The notes: generated by a model not told the origin, from the letters alone. Shown: positions 1-6,516, numbered from the stretch's first letter. The stretch: DNA of 23,919 nt from Chitinophagaceae bacterium (GCA_003151295.1 PLXD01000454.1:1-23919); one strand, 5' to 3'. Numbers and translations are program-made.

Positions 1-583
1 CTATCGGTACATACCGTTCTTTATACCCCTTTCCTCTGCGTACATACAGCATTTTTCGGTCATGTAAGATATCGCTACATTCCAGGCTGGCCCCTTCCTG
101 CAAGCGCAGCCCGCAGCCATAGAACACCGATAGCATGGCTCGATCCCGGATACCTAACACATCGTCTTTTGTCGCTGCATATAACCGGCGGATCTCCGCC
201 CTCGTTAACCAGGTAGGGGTAGGACTGGTTTCGGCTAACCGCTCTAGGGTAAAGCCAATGCCGCTTTTACCGCTCTGCCGGATATAGCGGCTAAACAGTA
301 GCAAGACCTGTATGTACTTGTTGATATGCCCGGCGCTGAAGCCCTGGCGGGTACGCAAGCCGATCTTTGTTTGCTGCTGCTCGATGAAGCCCCTGGCATC
401 GCTGGCAGCCAGTTGTTGCAGGCCGTACTTTCCCTGTCCCTCCTGGTAGTGTAGGAACTCCACCAGGTGCTTCGGCATGGCCGCTACGCTCGTAGGCGCA
501 TAGCCTAAAACTTCCAGCCATTCCCCAAAGCCTTGCCGGAGTAATGTATGCTCATCGCTGGTGAGGGGGTATAGTATTCTCAT
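1..583 (-). CDS. Tyrosine recombinase A, module 1 (C-terminus beyond window)
   Basis: The reading frame is open on the minus strand from an ATG at 583 to the window edge, about 194 residues, beginning MRILYPLTSDEH. It aligns throughout with the complete recombinase at 9578-10498, at roughly 70% identity by eye. It contains the N-terminal SAM-like core-binding region, then the catalytic domain start with the first catalytic Arg in CGLRLQEGAS and the beta-hairpin Lys in RRGKGYKER. The HxxR, GH and Tyr motifs would lie left of base 1 and cannot be checked. It is the third gene of module 1, 125 bp after the primase-like gene, and is probably followed by a recombinase B outside the window. Expected role: strand exchange for integration or excision of the module. 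Confidence in the family is high; completeness is unknown. Confidence 0.9.
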   Translation of the reverse strand, partial: MRILYPLTSDEHTLLRQGFGEWLEVLGYAPTSVAAMPKHLVEFLHYQEGQGKYGLQQLAASDARGFIEQQQTKIGLRTRQGFSAGHINKYIQVLLLFSRYIRQSGKSGIGFTLERLAETSPTPTWLTRAEIRRLYAATKDDVLGIRDRAMLSVFYGCGLRLQEGASLECSDILHDRKMLYVRRGKGYKERYVPI

Positions 584-614
584 GGCAACTTTTTTTTGCT
601 ATTACTACAGTTTT

Positions 615-709
615 CCGGACTACCGGTCCACTGCCTATAAAAGATTGATGGTGATTTGGTTAAGTGGTCCACCGATATTAGTGGTCCACTGGTGGGCCAC
701 CGGACTACC
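615..709. repeat. Short direct/inverted repeats between primase and recombinase A, module 1
   Basis: The primase-recombinase gap holds GTGGTCCAC-type near-palindromes: AGTGGTCCACC (663-673), AGTGGTCCACTGG (680-692), the variant GGTGGGCCACCGG (691-703) and a half copy GGTCCACTG (625-633). The decamer CCGGACTACC occurs at 615-624 and 700-709 and brackets the cluster. Clustered repeats next to a primase and a recombinase suggest iterons or a recombinase/accessory binding site. The equivalent gap of module 2 has a different repeat word. The repeats are read directly; their function is inferred. Confidence 0.7.
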
Positions 710-3354
710 TACAGGGATCTTATTTTGTCCAGAATGGCTTGTAAATGCCCGTCTATAGAAGATTTCAGCTTGTCGTATTCGGTGTAGTCGGCAATGGCAT
801 ATTCATACTTGGTGTACCGGTTTCCGCCTTGCGTTTTGATGTAGCCATATCTTTGCAGCTCCACCAGGTGGCGCTTTAAAGTCGTGGGAGTGATGCGTAA
901 TTGCATACGGATCTGCCGGGTGTTAAAGGTTTCTTTACCCTGCTCCTTCAATAAGACTTTGAGCAGCTCTAAAAATCCCCGGCTCGCTTTAGTCAGCTCG
1001 TCGCTCTTGCTGAACAGGGCCTCTTTGAGTAGCGTAAAGGCCGCTTCAATATCTCCTATCGTGCTTTCCACATAGGGATTGCCTTGCCCGTCCCGCTTGA
1101 GCGTCCGTTGATATTGATGGTAAAACGTGATCGTTTCTATAAAGGCTAACAGGAGCGTCATCGTCCGGCGCGGCTTAAATACTTGCTCAGGGAGCTGTAT
1201 ATATTTTGCATAGGGATTGATCACCTGCACCGGCATCAGCACCCGTTGTAGGTGCTGGAACTGCTGGCGTATGTGGTGCTCCGCTTCGCGGTTGATCTCC
1301 CCGCCAGCCGCCCTGGTCTGGTAGTCCATAACCCGCCTGTCCTGGTCCTTACCGGTATCGATGTACAACAGCAAACATCGATTGGCGTTATCCTCATATA
1401 CTTTCTCCCGTGTGGTGCAGCCGCTCACACTCACCGGGCCTTCGACTGTCAGGGTGATCGTTTTCAGGTTGCCTTTACTGTCTTTCAGCGTCACGGTCTT
1501 GCTGATCCGGCGCTTGCTTTGCAGCTCCCGCAGCGGGTACATCGAAGATTCCGCGCCGTCTAGGTCCTCGATCAGCAGCAGCTTATTTTTCAGCTCGTCT
1601 TGTCTAAAGTAATAGAAAGCATTTTCGGTGATCTGCGTGATCTCGATCTTATCTTCTGCCGGGATCAGCTCGCTGACCTTCTCCTGCAACCAGGTCTTGC
1701 CGCTGCCGGAGCTGCCTAAAAACATAAGATGCAGCGGTACAGCCAGCTTCCGGCTGCTGTACACCAGGTAGGCGATCAGCCGGTTGGTTTCTTCCCCTAC
1801 CAGGCCCGACCGGCCTATATCTTCATTGGTTCTCGTTAGCAGGTTCGCTTGCTTCAGGTAGTTAATAGCAGCCTGCCGTTGCGCCGGGCTGAGTGGCGGC
1901 CTTTCTGCTGCCCTGGGTTGCAACGATTCAATGCGTTTAGCCCGATAGGATTCCAGTTCGCTCGTCAGCGCCGCGATGGTCTGCATCGTTCCTTGCGTAC
2001 TGATATCGAAGCTCTCCGCGACCTTGTTTACTAACTGCTCCGTATGGGGCTGGTTATACAAGTCCAGGTTATGCCGTACCGGCAAAACCTGTTTTGCCTT
2101 GTGTTCCACTTTAAGCGTCACCCGCAGCCTGTCCAGGCCCGTGATCTTGATGCCGCCCAGCACCGTGATCAGCAGCTCACAATTGTCATAGATCAGCAGC
2201 TCCGGGTTGGCCGTGATCAACTTGTTATCTGTGGGTTGCTTTGCAGTCGTGTGGGGGATTTCAGGAGACACCGGTTTTTCTTTTTCCATTGAAAAAGAAA
2301 ATTCCTTTCGCGCTCCGATCAGGTCTGCCAGGATCCTCGGGTCGTCATGGGTTTGCAACAGGCTGTTTACATCCTCGCCATCGGGTACGGCCACCTGGCT
2401 GATCTTTACACCTGGCAGCAGGCTCTTTAAAGTGCTGTAGTGCTTGGCTGTGGCGGCTTTCCCAGCCTCATCACCGTTCAGCATCAAAATGATTTCTTCT
2501 ACATGCTTTAACGATCCGATGGCTTGCTGATGTTCATCGGTCAGGCCATTCGTGCCATACAGGGCCAACACTTCATGCTGTAGCGTGATCGCCGGTTGTT
2601 GCAGCAGGGAGGCCGCGTCTAGTATGCTCTCCACCAGGATCAGCCGGGTGGTCGCCGCTTTCGGATAACCCGGATACAACCCTTCCCGGCCGGCCAGGTA
2701 AAAATGCCGTTGATCGCTGTCATTCGTTATGCTGCGACCATAGAGACTGACTATTTTATGCTCCGCGTTTCGCAACGGGAAGAGCACGCAGTCCCTGGCC
2801 CATACGCTGTGCCCCCGGGCTGGCAAGGGTTTCAGCAGGCCATACTTTTCCATGCTGCCCACCAGGTGATGGTTGTTACTTTCTCCATGCAGGCCGCCGC
2901 TGTTATAGCCGATCTCATGCAGCGTGTAATCAATGCACCGGCTCCATAAATACTCAACCGCTTTGCGGGTCAGCGGTAAGGACTTTTTATAATACCCGAA
3001 CACCTTGCCCAGCACGGCCGCCTTTTCCATCTCTTCCGCTTCTACAAACAACTTGGCGGGGGCGGGTTTCGCAGGAGGCGTAGGAGTAGAGCTGACCAGG
3101 GAAGCCGCTTTTACGATGGCTTCATGCTTGCTGCATTTTTCCATCAGCTCGATAAATTGGATGGTGTCACCCGTGCCGGCCGTGCAATTGCTGCTGAAGC
3201 AGCAGAACGTATTTGTCTTGGGGTAGATTTGCAGGCTCGGCGTTTTATCCGGGTGGAAGGGGCATAACAGCCGGCCGTGCTTGTCGGGTTTCAGGCCGTA
3301 ATGCCCTAAAACTGTCTCAATGGATAGCAGCGCTTTGATCTCTTTTATCTCCAT
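709..3354 (-). CDS. CHC2-TOPRIM-P-loop primase/helicase-like protein, module 1
   Basis: This 881-residue protein is a probable replication initiator/primase-helicase. The N-terminus has a CHC2-type zinc finger (CPFH at 31-34, further Cys at 51/52 and 57, then GTGDTIQF). A TOPRIM domain lies at about 236-330, with Glu242 and LNGDEAG at 292-298; the usual first Asp of the DxD motif is Asn. After a linker region comes an ATPase domain with Walker A GSSGSGKT (547-554) and Walker B LLLIEDLDG (592-600). The last ~100 residues look like a winged helix (RQIRMQLRITPTTLKRHL). Start: ATG at 3354, facing the divergent XRE gene across 164 bp with operator-like sites. Residues 511-672 are identical to those of the copy at 10620-13268, while the C-terminus is clearly divergent. 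An alternative is a phage/satellite-type helicase loader with an inactive primase domain. Confidence 0.88.
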   Translation of the reverse strand: MEIKEIKALLSIETVLGHYGLKPDKHGRLLCPFHPDKTPSLQIYPKTNTFCCFSSNCTAGTGDTIQFIELMEKCSKHEAIVKAASLVSSTPTPPAKPAPAKLFVEAEEMEKAAVLGKVFGYYKKSLPLTRKAVEYLWSRCIDYTLHEIGYNSGGLHGESNNHHLVGSMEKYGLLKPLPARGHSVWARDCVLFPLRNAEHKIVSLYGRSITNDSDQRHFYLAGREGLYPGYPKAATTRLILVESILDAASLLQQPAITLQHEVLALYGTNGLTDEHQQAIGSLKHVEEIILMLNGDEAGKAATAKHYSTLKSLLPGVKISQVAVPDGEDVNSLLQTHDDPRILADLIGARKEFSFSMEKEKPVSPEIPHTTAKQPTDNKLITANPELLIYDNCELLITVLGGIKITGLDRLRVTLKVEHKAKQVLPVRHNLDLYNQPHTEQLVNKVAESFDISTQGTMQTIAALTSELESYRAKRIESLQPRAAERPPLSPAQRQAAINYLKQANLLTRTNEDIGRSGLVGEETNRLIAYLVYSSRKLAVPLHLMFLGSSGSGKTWLQEKVSELIPAEDKIEITQITENAFYYFRQDELKNKLLLIEDLDGAESSMYPLRELQSKRRISKTVTLKDSKGNLKTITLTVEGPVSVSGCTTREKVYEDNANRCLLLYIDTGKDQDRRVMDYQTRAAGGEINREAEHHIRQQFQHLQRVLMPVQVINPYAKYIQLPEQVFKPRRTMTLLLAFIETITFYHQYQRTLKRDGQGNPYVESTIGDIEAAFTLLKEALFSKSDELTKASRGFLELLKVLLKEQGKETFNTRQIRMQLRITPTTLKRHLVELQRYGYIKTQGGNRYTKYEYAIADYTEYDKLKSSIDGHLQAILDKIRSL

Positions 3355-3434
3355 GTGGAAAATTGTTTTAAAACATATTCGTGTTGCAATGATACATTAT
3401 TGTTTTAAAAAATAATGCCTATATGTTTCAAGAT

Positions 3435-3443
3435 TTATCCACA
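3435..3443 (+). promoter_or_regulatory. DnaA-box-like sequence (TTATCCACA), module 1
   Basis: TTATCCACA matches the E. coli-type DnaA box consensus 9/9. An inverted, one-mismatch copy, TGTGGAAAA, lies at 3354-3362 and overlaps the primase start. In module 2 the corresponding pair has exactly the same 81-bp offset. This is a candidate part of a replication origin. Confidence 0.5.
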
Positions 3444-3469
3444 ATGTTTTAAACACCCCCTTTTTAAGG

Positions 3470-3477
3470 TAATTTTG
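3470..3477 (+). promoter_or_regulatory. TAnnTTTG-type -7 element for the module 1 XRE gene
   Basis: TAATTTTG matches the Bacteroidota -7 consensus TAnnTTTG. The operator-like site at 3445-3455 sits about 20 bp upstream, where a -33 element would be, so binding there should block the promoter. This is inferred from motif match only. Confidence 0.45.
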
Positions 3478-3518
3478 ATCTATTATAGGATGGTTTACAC
3501 ACCTAAATGTTTTAAAAC

Positions 3519-3866
3519 ATGACTGTAGGAGAACGTATAAAGGATTTGAGGGGGCAAAAGAAGCTGACACAGACTGAGCTGGCCAAGCTGGTGGGCCTTA
3601 GCTATATCCAGGTGGGCAGATATGAGACGAACAAGTCTAACCCTTCTGCCGATGTATTGCAACGCCTGGCCAGCGCCCTTGACGCAACTACCGATTATCT
3701 CATGAAGGGAACCGAAGATGAAGCCGTGGCCGCGCAGCTTACCGATAAAGAGCTATTGAAGCAATTTAAGCAGGTGGAACAACTGAACCAGGAGGACAAG
3801 CACCTGATCAAAACATTCATTGATGCCTTTCTTACTAAACGGCAGATTCAGCAACTGGCCAACTAA
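3519..3866 (+). CDS. XRE-family repressor-like regulator, module 1
   Basis: This 115-residue protein has an N-terminal HTH_XRE domain (about residues 3-62): GERIKDLRGQKKLTQTELAK, then VGLSYIQVGRYETNKSNP. A helical C-terminal tail ending TKRQIQQLAN is shared with the module 2 regulator and is probably for dimerisation. The start at 3519 fits the alignment with the paralogue and places the ATG inside an operator-like palindrome. It diverges from the primase gene and converges with the candidate immunity gene at 3950-4312. Likely role: autoregulation and repression of the primase-recombinase operon, like a phage or ICE repressor. The family is certain; the role is inferred from position. Confidence 0.9.
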   Translation: MTVGERIKDLRGQKKLTQTELAKLVGLSYIQVGRYETNKSNPSADVLQRLASALDATTDYLMKGTEDEAVAAQLTDKELLKQFKQVEQLNQEDKHLIKTFIDAFLTKRQIQQLAN

Positions 3867-3883
3867 CTGCTACTGCCTGGGCT

Positions 3884-3913
3884 AAAAACAAAAACCGCAG
3901 CAATGAGCTGCGG
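3884..3913 (-). terminator. Rho-independent terminator after the candidate immunity gene
   Basis: On the minus strand a 7-bp GC stem (CCGCAGC/GCTGCGG, 3895-3901 with 3907-3913, 5-nt loop) is followed by TTTTTGTTTTT (3884-3894). It lies 37 bp after the stop of the minus-strand gene at 3950. It would not work well for the plus-strand XRE gene, which lacks a T-tract on that side. Confidence 0.75.
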
Positions 3914-3949
3914 CTCGATATTTGGAAGGTTATTTTTTCCAATCCCTTT

Positions 3950-4312
3950 TCAATATTTCATTGGCCGACTTCTCTCTAATATTTCTCCTGTCAGGGGATC
4001 AACAATCAAGTAAATACTGCACCAATTATTGAGCCGAAGTTTTCCTTCAAAAATCAAAATATCAATAAAGGGACAATCGACTTCCCCGGTGATGTACTTT
4101 AATTTGGCAATCTGCCATTGAACCTTTCTTTCAGCAAGGCCGACGCCAAAGATGTTTTCATTATAAATTGTTCTAAAAGGCTTTTCTAACCGAACAATTA
4201 ACATGCCTGACACTTCAACAACCTGAACTATTGGAAAGTCAAATGTTATTATGGCATCTCCAATGACTAACTGATGGTCTTTGACCGTATACTTACTATT
4301 GGTTTGATTCAT
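3950..4312 (-). CDS. Candidate immunity protein for the orphan RHS tip
   Basis: This is a 120-residue protein that I do not recognise. It is rich in alternating hydrophobic/polar stretches that suggest a mostly beta fold (for example VVEVSGMLIVRLEKPF and WCSIYLIVDPLTGEIL), with no signal peptide or membrane segment, so it should be cytoplasmic. It starts 15 bp after the stop of the orphan RHS C-terminal ORF and is followed by a terminator, making a two-gene unit. In polymorphic toxin systems the gene directly downstream of the toxin tip normally encodes the cognate immunity protein; that positional rule is the only evidence for the assignment. Confidence 0.6.
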   Translation of the reverse strand: MNQTNSKYTVKDHQLVIGDAIITFDFPIVQVVEVSGMLIVRLEKPFRTIYNENIFGVGLAERKVQWQIAKLKYITGEVDCPFIDILIFEGKLRLNNWCSIYLIVDPLTGEILERSRPMKY

Positions 4313-4327
4313 CGTTTAATTATATTG

Positions 4328-5206
4328 TCAGGGTATAAGCTCTCCTGGAATAAACTCACCTTCTGGAATAATCGGTTCCTCTGGGAAAGAGATGCCTGGC
4401 ATTTCCATTGGAACTCTCGGAACAGGCAAAGCTGTTGGAATACCAAAAGAGGAACTAGGTATCGCTTCCATAACCTCAAACTGCACACCACCTCCTGTGC
4501 CCCACGCATTTGTTCCTGCGTAACCCACTTGCATTAATGTTCCCGCCGGCACCTCAACCTCAAGTATTTCCGAAGGAGCATTCTGGCCAGGCAATGCGAA
4601 CCTTTGCTGTATCTGTTCCGGGGATAGTCCCTGTATTTCGCTCTCCTTCATCATCCATTTCCCCATAGGAGAGTTTCCATTTTTTGGATTAAACACTCGA
4701 ACAAATTTCTGCTTCATCGTCGTTCGATACTGTGTAACTGTCGTTCCTTTTGCATAGGCCGGTTCTGAATACGCCTTATTTGCTACCCCTGCAGGTATAA
4801 AACGTGCTGTTGGATTAATCTGTGGTCGAGGAACTCCTACCCCTACATTGTCTGTTGCCATTTTCGGAAGACGGTATGGTAACAGAGGCAGGCTGCTCGT
4901 AGAATTTTTATGCGGTGTTACAGTAACGGGAGGAAGGCTATCCGGCATCAACCCGAAAGGATCATTCAGTAAAATCGGGTTATTGCCCGCAAACGAGTAA
5001 GTTGATACGTCTTCATTAATATCGGCCAACGGATCTATTTGCCAAAAACGACCCAACTGTGGATCTAGGCTTCTGTAATTGGTCTCATACAGCTCTAAGC
5101 CGCTTCCATCAGAAAACTCCTTATTCTGTAGCTCCGAACCCTTGTTGAATTTATACTTATTTTCAGCGTATTTCGTCTTGAGCGCCTTATCCGATATCCC
5201 CGCCAT
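4328..5206 (-). CDS. Orphan RHS C-terminal toxin tip (5'-truncated RHS)
   Basis: This 292-residue ORF starts directly in the RHS core end. Residues 1-86 ([10 protein letters not shown] through [17 protein letters not shown] to NDPFGL) match the same segment of the full RHS protein at 15242-22033. The homology extends a few codons upstream (YYPFGLT), and then an in-frame stop (5243-5245) cuts it off. Residues 87-292 form a different tip: a Pro-rich linker, then a domain with [35 protein letters not shown] and [12 protein letters not shown]. This resembles toxin tips seen on other polymorphic toxins, possibly ADP-ribosyl- or NAD-directed, but I cannot name it reliably. It has no signal peptide or shell, so it is probably a silent cassette, with immunity gene 15 bp downstream. 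Confidence 0.82.
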   Translation of the reverse strand: MAGISDKALKTKYAENKYKFNKGSELQNKEFSDGSGLELYETNYRSLDPQLGRFWQIDPLADINEDVSTYSFAGNNPILLNDPFGLMPDSLPPVTVTPHKNSTSSLPLLPYRLPKMATDNVGVGVPRPQINPTARFIPAGVANKAYSEPAYAKGTTVTQYRTTMKQKFVRVFNPKNGNSPMGKWMMKESEIQGLSPEQIQQRFALPGQNAPSEILEVEVPAGTLMQVGYAGTNAWGTGGGVQFEVMEAIPSSSFGIPTALPVPRVPMEMPGISFPEEPIIPEGEFIPGELIP

Positions 5207-5247
5207 CGTTAGCCCAAACGGATAGTAACTACCAACCCCTTTTTATA

Positions 5248-5273
5248 CCGACCGCCTTTTTGGGGGCGTTCGG
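5248..5273. repeat. Inverted repeat at the broken end of the orphan RHS cassette
   Basis: Nine-base arms CCGACCGCC (5248-5256) and GGCGTTCGG (5265-5273) pair with one mismatch around an 8-nt loop. It lies about 20 bp upstream of the point where RHS homology begins and could be a terminator relic or a junction hairpin. Confidence 0.45.
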
Positions 5274-5325
5274 ATATTTGTATATTCAAAGAGCTTCTGA
5301 GCCTCCAAGATAACCGTTTTTTCCT

Positions 5326-5358
5326 TTCAGTTGAACTTTTCAATTGAGTTCAGTTGAA
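5326..5358. repeat. Direct repeat TTCAGTTGAA x2
   Basis: TTCAGTTGAA occurs at 5326-5335 and 5349-5358, with a related TTTTCAATTG between them. The stretch lies just downstream of the first micro-cassette. No function can be assigned. Confidence 0.4.
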
Positions 5359-5360
5359 AG

Positions 5361-5385
5361 AAAAAAATCCCCTATTGAGGGGATT
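5361..5385 (-). terminator. Terminator overlapping the stop of the 63-aa gene
   Basis: On the minus strand an 8-bp perfect stem AATCCCCT/AGGGGATT (5378-5385 with 5366-5373, 4-nt loop) is followed by a T7 run. The TAG stop of the gene lies in the hairpin. The flank AAAGAAAAAAATCCCC is shared with the next cassette's terminator. Confidence 0.8.
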
Positions 5386-5563
5386 CTTCCTGATCAGGAT
5401 ATTTCACGGCATCGGGTAGTTCCCCGTACTTCATCAGGGCCTCCATAGTACTGTTGCCGGATACCAGGATCTTTCCGGCGTAGTCGGCCTGGAAGTAGAC
5501 TTCCTGATCCGGCCGGACGGTGATGATCTTTAACTCCTTTCCTTCTTTTACGATGTAAGTCAT
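5372..5563 (-). CDS. Small protein, 63 aa, micro-cassette 1
   Basis: I do not recognise this protein. The preferred start is the ATG at 5563 (MTYIVKEGKELKIITV). Longer readings from 5641 would run through a hairpin that is also present before an unrelated gene, so the upstream part is not coding. The protein is small, acidic at the C-terminus (PDQEESPQ), probably beta-rich and cytoplasmic. It is embedded between a 5' hairpin (5573-5635) and a 3' terminator that overlaps its stop. The neighbouring gene 5784-6011 has the same flanks but a different protein, so the two look like members of a cassette family. Confidence 0.6.
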   Translation of the reverse strand: MTYIVKEGKELKIITVRPDQEVYFQADYAGKILVSGNSTMEALMKYGELPDAVKYPDQEESPQ

Positions 5564-5572
5564 AACGGTGTT

Positions 5573-5635
5573 TTTAAAATGAAAAAAGTAATGCCCCTCG
5601 CAAAGCACCAGAGGGGTTACTTTTTTTATTTTAAA
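5573..5635. repeat. Long hairpin before the 63-aa gene (copy A)
   Basis: Arms 5573-5599 and 5611-5635 pair almost completely (one 2-nt insertion and a few mismatches) around the loop GCAAAGCACCA. The core stem is CCCCTC/GAGGGG, and A/T tracts on both sides make it terminator-like in both directions. A near-identical copy lies at 6023-6083. Both end 9-11 bp before a start codon within the shared text ACCGTTATGA. Confidence 0.85.
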
Positions 5636-5770
5636 GGACATGGGCAGTCCCGTAAAAGAAAAGGAGTATAGACCGATCCGGGCAGATAAGCAAGGTTGAC
5701 GGGTACAGGCGGCAGGGATAGGTCAGCAGGAGCATTTTTACGGCTCTTTTCAATGCATACCAATGGAAAG

Positions 5771-5796
5771 AAAAAAATCCCCCTTATTGGGAGGAT
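5771..5796 (-). terminator. Terminator overlapping the stop of the 75-aa gene
   Basis: On the minus strand GGAT/ATCC and CCC/GGG arms (5789-5796 with 5777-5783, one bulged base) are followed by a T7 run (5771-5777). The TAA stop of the gene is in the loop. It has the same arrangement and shared flank as the terminator at 5361-5385. Confidence 0.7.
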
Positions 5797-6011
5797 CTTT
5801 CGGTGGTTTTATAGTGCGGACAATGCCGGCCGCGAAGCATAATAGCCTGGTGTAAGGCCCGGTAATACTGTTGTAAATGGCGCTCATCCCGGGATACGGC
5901 ATAGAGCGCCTGGTAAAACCTTCTGTCAACATCGTTCCAGCGCAGGGAACTCTCGATCGTAAATCGCATACGGGGTGTTTTTTGTTTTTCTGTTGGGATG
6001 TAATCGATCAT
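5784..6011 (-). CDS. Small basic protein, 75 aa, micro-cassette 2
   Basis: I do not recognise this protein. It starts at ATG 6011 (MIDYIPTEKQKTPRMRF). It is rich in Arg, His and aromatic residues and likely helical (DRRFYQALYAVSRDERHL, YYRALHQAIMLRGRHC), which would suit a nucleic-acid-binding or regulatory protein, but no motif decides this. Like the 63-aa gene it sits behind the conserved hairpin (6023-6083), ends in a terminator and is transcribed leftwards. Its sequence is unrelated to the 63-aa protein although the flanking DNA is shared. Confidence 0.55.
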   Translation of the reverse strand: MIDYIPTEKQKTPRMRFTIESSLRWNDVDRRFYQALYAVSRDERHLQQYYRALHQAIMLRGRHCPHYKTTERSSQ

Positions 6012-6022
6012 AACGGTTGGTT

Positions 6023-6083
6023 TTAAAATGAAAAAAGTAATGCCCCTCGCAAAGCACCGGAGGGGTTACTTTTTTCATTTTAA
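6023..6083. repeat. Long hairpin before the 75-aa gene (copy B)
   Basis: Arms 6023-6048 and 6060-6083 are exact complements apart from a TG insertion, around the loop GCAAAGCACCG. It is the second copy of the hairpin at 5573-5635 and lies 11 bp before the start at 6011. The near-perfect arms show the pairing is conserved, because base changes between copies occur on only one arm at weak positions. Confidence 0.85.
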
Positions 6084-6197
6084 CCGGATGGTCGGCTGAC
6101 AAAAACAAGGAGAAAGCGGTCCGGTTATACGGGAGAGATACCGGCGTTTCGATAACTGGCAGCAGCGCTGCCGATCAATAATCCTACCAGGTCAGGA

Positions 6198-6219
6198 TAC
6201 TTTTGTACATACAAAAGTA
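6198..6219. promoter_or_regulatory. Perfect palindrome containing TAnnTTTG on both strands
   Basis: TACTTTTGTA (6198-6207) and TACAAAAGTA (6210-6219) form a perfect 10-bp inverted repeat with a 2-bp spacer. TACTTTTG fits the Bacteroidota -7 consensus on each strand. On the minus strand it lies about 190 bp upstream of the 75-aa gene and could drive the two micro-cassettes, or be an operator. A convincing -33 element was not found. Confidence 0.5.
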
Positions 6220-6284
6220 CATCCTGCAATGGTTCAGATTAATATTTGCTCCAGATCTTCGATATGGATGCAACTAAGGATGGC

Positions 6285-6366
6285 TGTGGAAAAAGGGGGC
6301 TGTTCCGGCAATAATTGGGCAATAATTGTGAACGGCTGTGTAAAATTGTGTAATCCTGTGTAAAAA
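6285..6366. repeat. Iteron-like cluster: four tandem TGTG decamers and GGCAATAATTG x2
   Basis: The 11-mer GGCAATAATTG is tandemly duplicated (6307-6317, 6318-6328). It is followed by four contiguous 10-bp units beginning TGTG at 6327, 6337, 6347 and 6357 (TGTGAACGGC, TGTGTAAAAT, TGTGTAATCC, TGTGTAAAAA). A related TGTGGAAAAA is at 6285. The 10-bp period puts the units on one DNA face. This could be a protein-binding array or one of the degenerate intergenic repeats found in Bacteroidota. Confidence 0.65.
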
Positions 6367-6516
6367 TAAGGTTCGCACCCTTCCTTGCCCTCCGGGGAGA
6401 CGGGGCAACCTGGCCCTCAAGCATTTTAAGGCGTTTTACGGGGCTGCCGGCAAGGATGGAGGGAAGGGCTTCCCGGATCGGGTTAGCCGCTTTTTGGCCG
6501 GTTTATTTGCTGACAA

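Larger units (their letters stand above)
3364..3519. promoter_or_regulatory. Four operator-like palindromes, XRE-primase intergenic region, module 1
   Basis: Near-identical palindromes occur at 3364-3375 (TGTTTTAAAACA), 3401-3412 (TGTTTTAAAAAA), 3445-3455 (TGTTTTAAACA) and 3508-3519 (TGTTTTAAAACA). The first lies 10 bp upstream of the primase ATG, and the last runs into the ATG of the XRE gene at 3519. This is the pattern expected when a repressor controls both divergent promoters and its own translation start. The adjacent XRE protein is the natural candidate ligand, by inference. Confidence 0.72.

Noticed and set aside
5564..5641. Longer start for the 63-aa gene (89 aa form)
   Set aside because: The added residues come from the hairpin, which is repeated before an unrelated gene; the peptide similarity of the two extensions reflects the DNA repeat.
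5573..6083. CRISPR-like array
   Set aside because: There are only two hairpin copies, with genes rather than short spacers between them; no cas gene is present.
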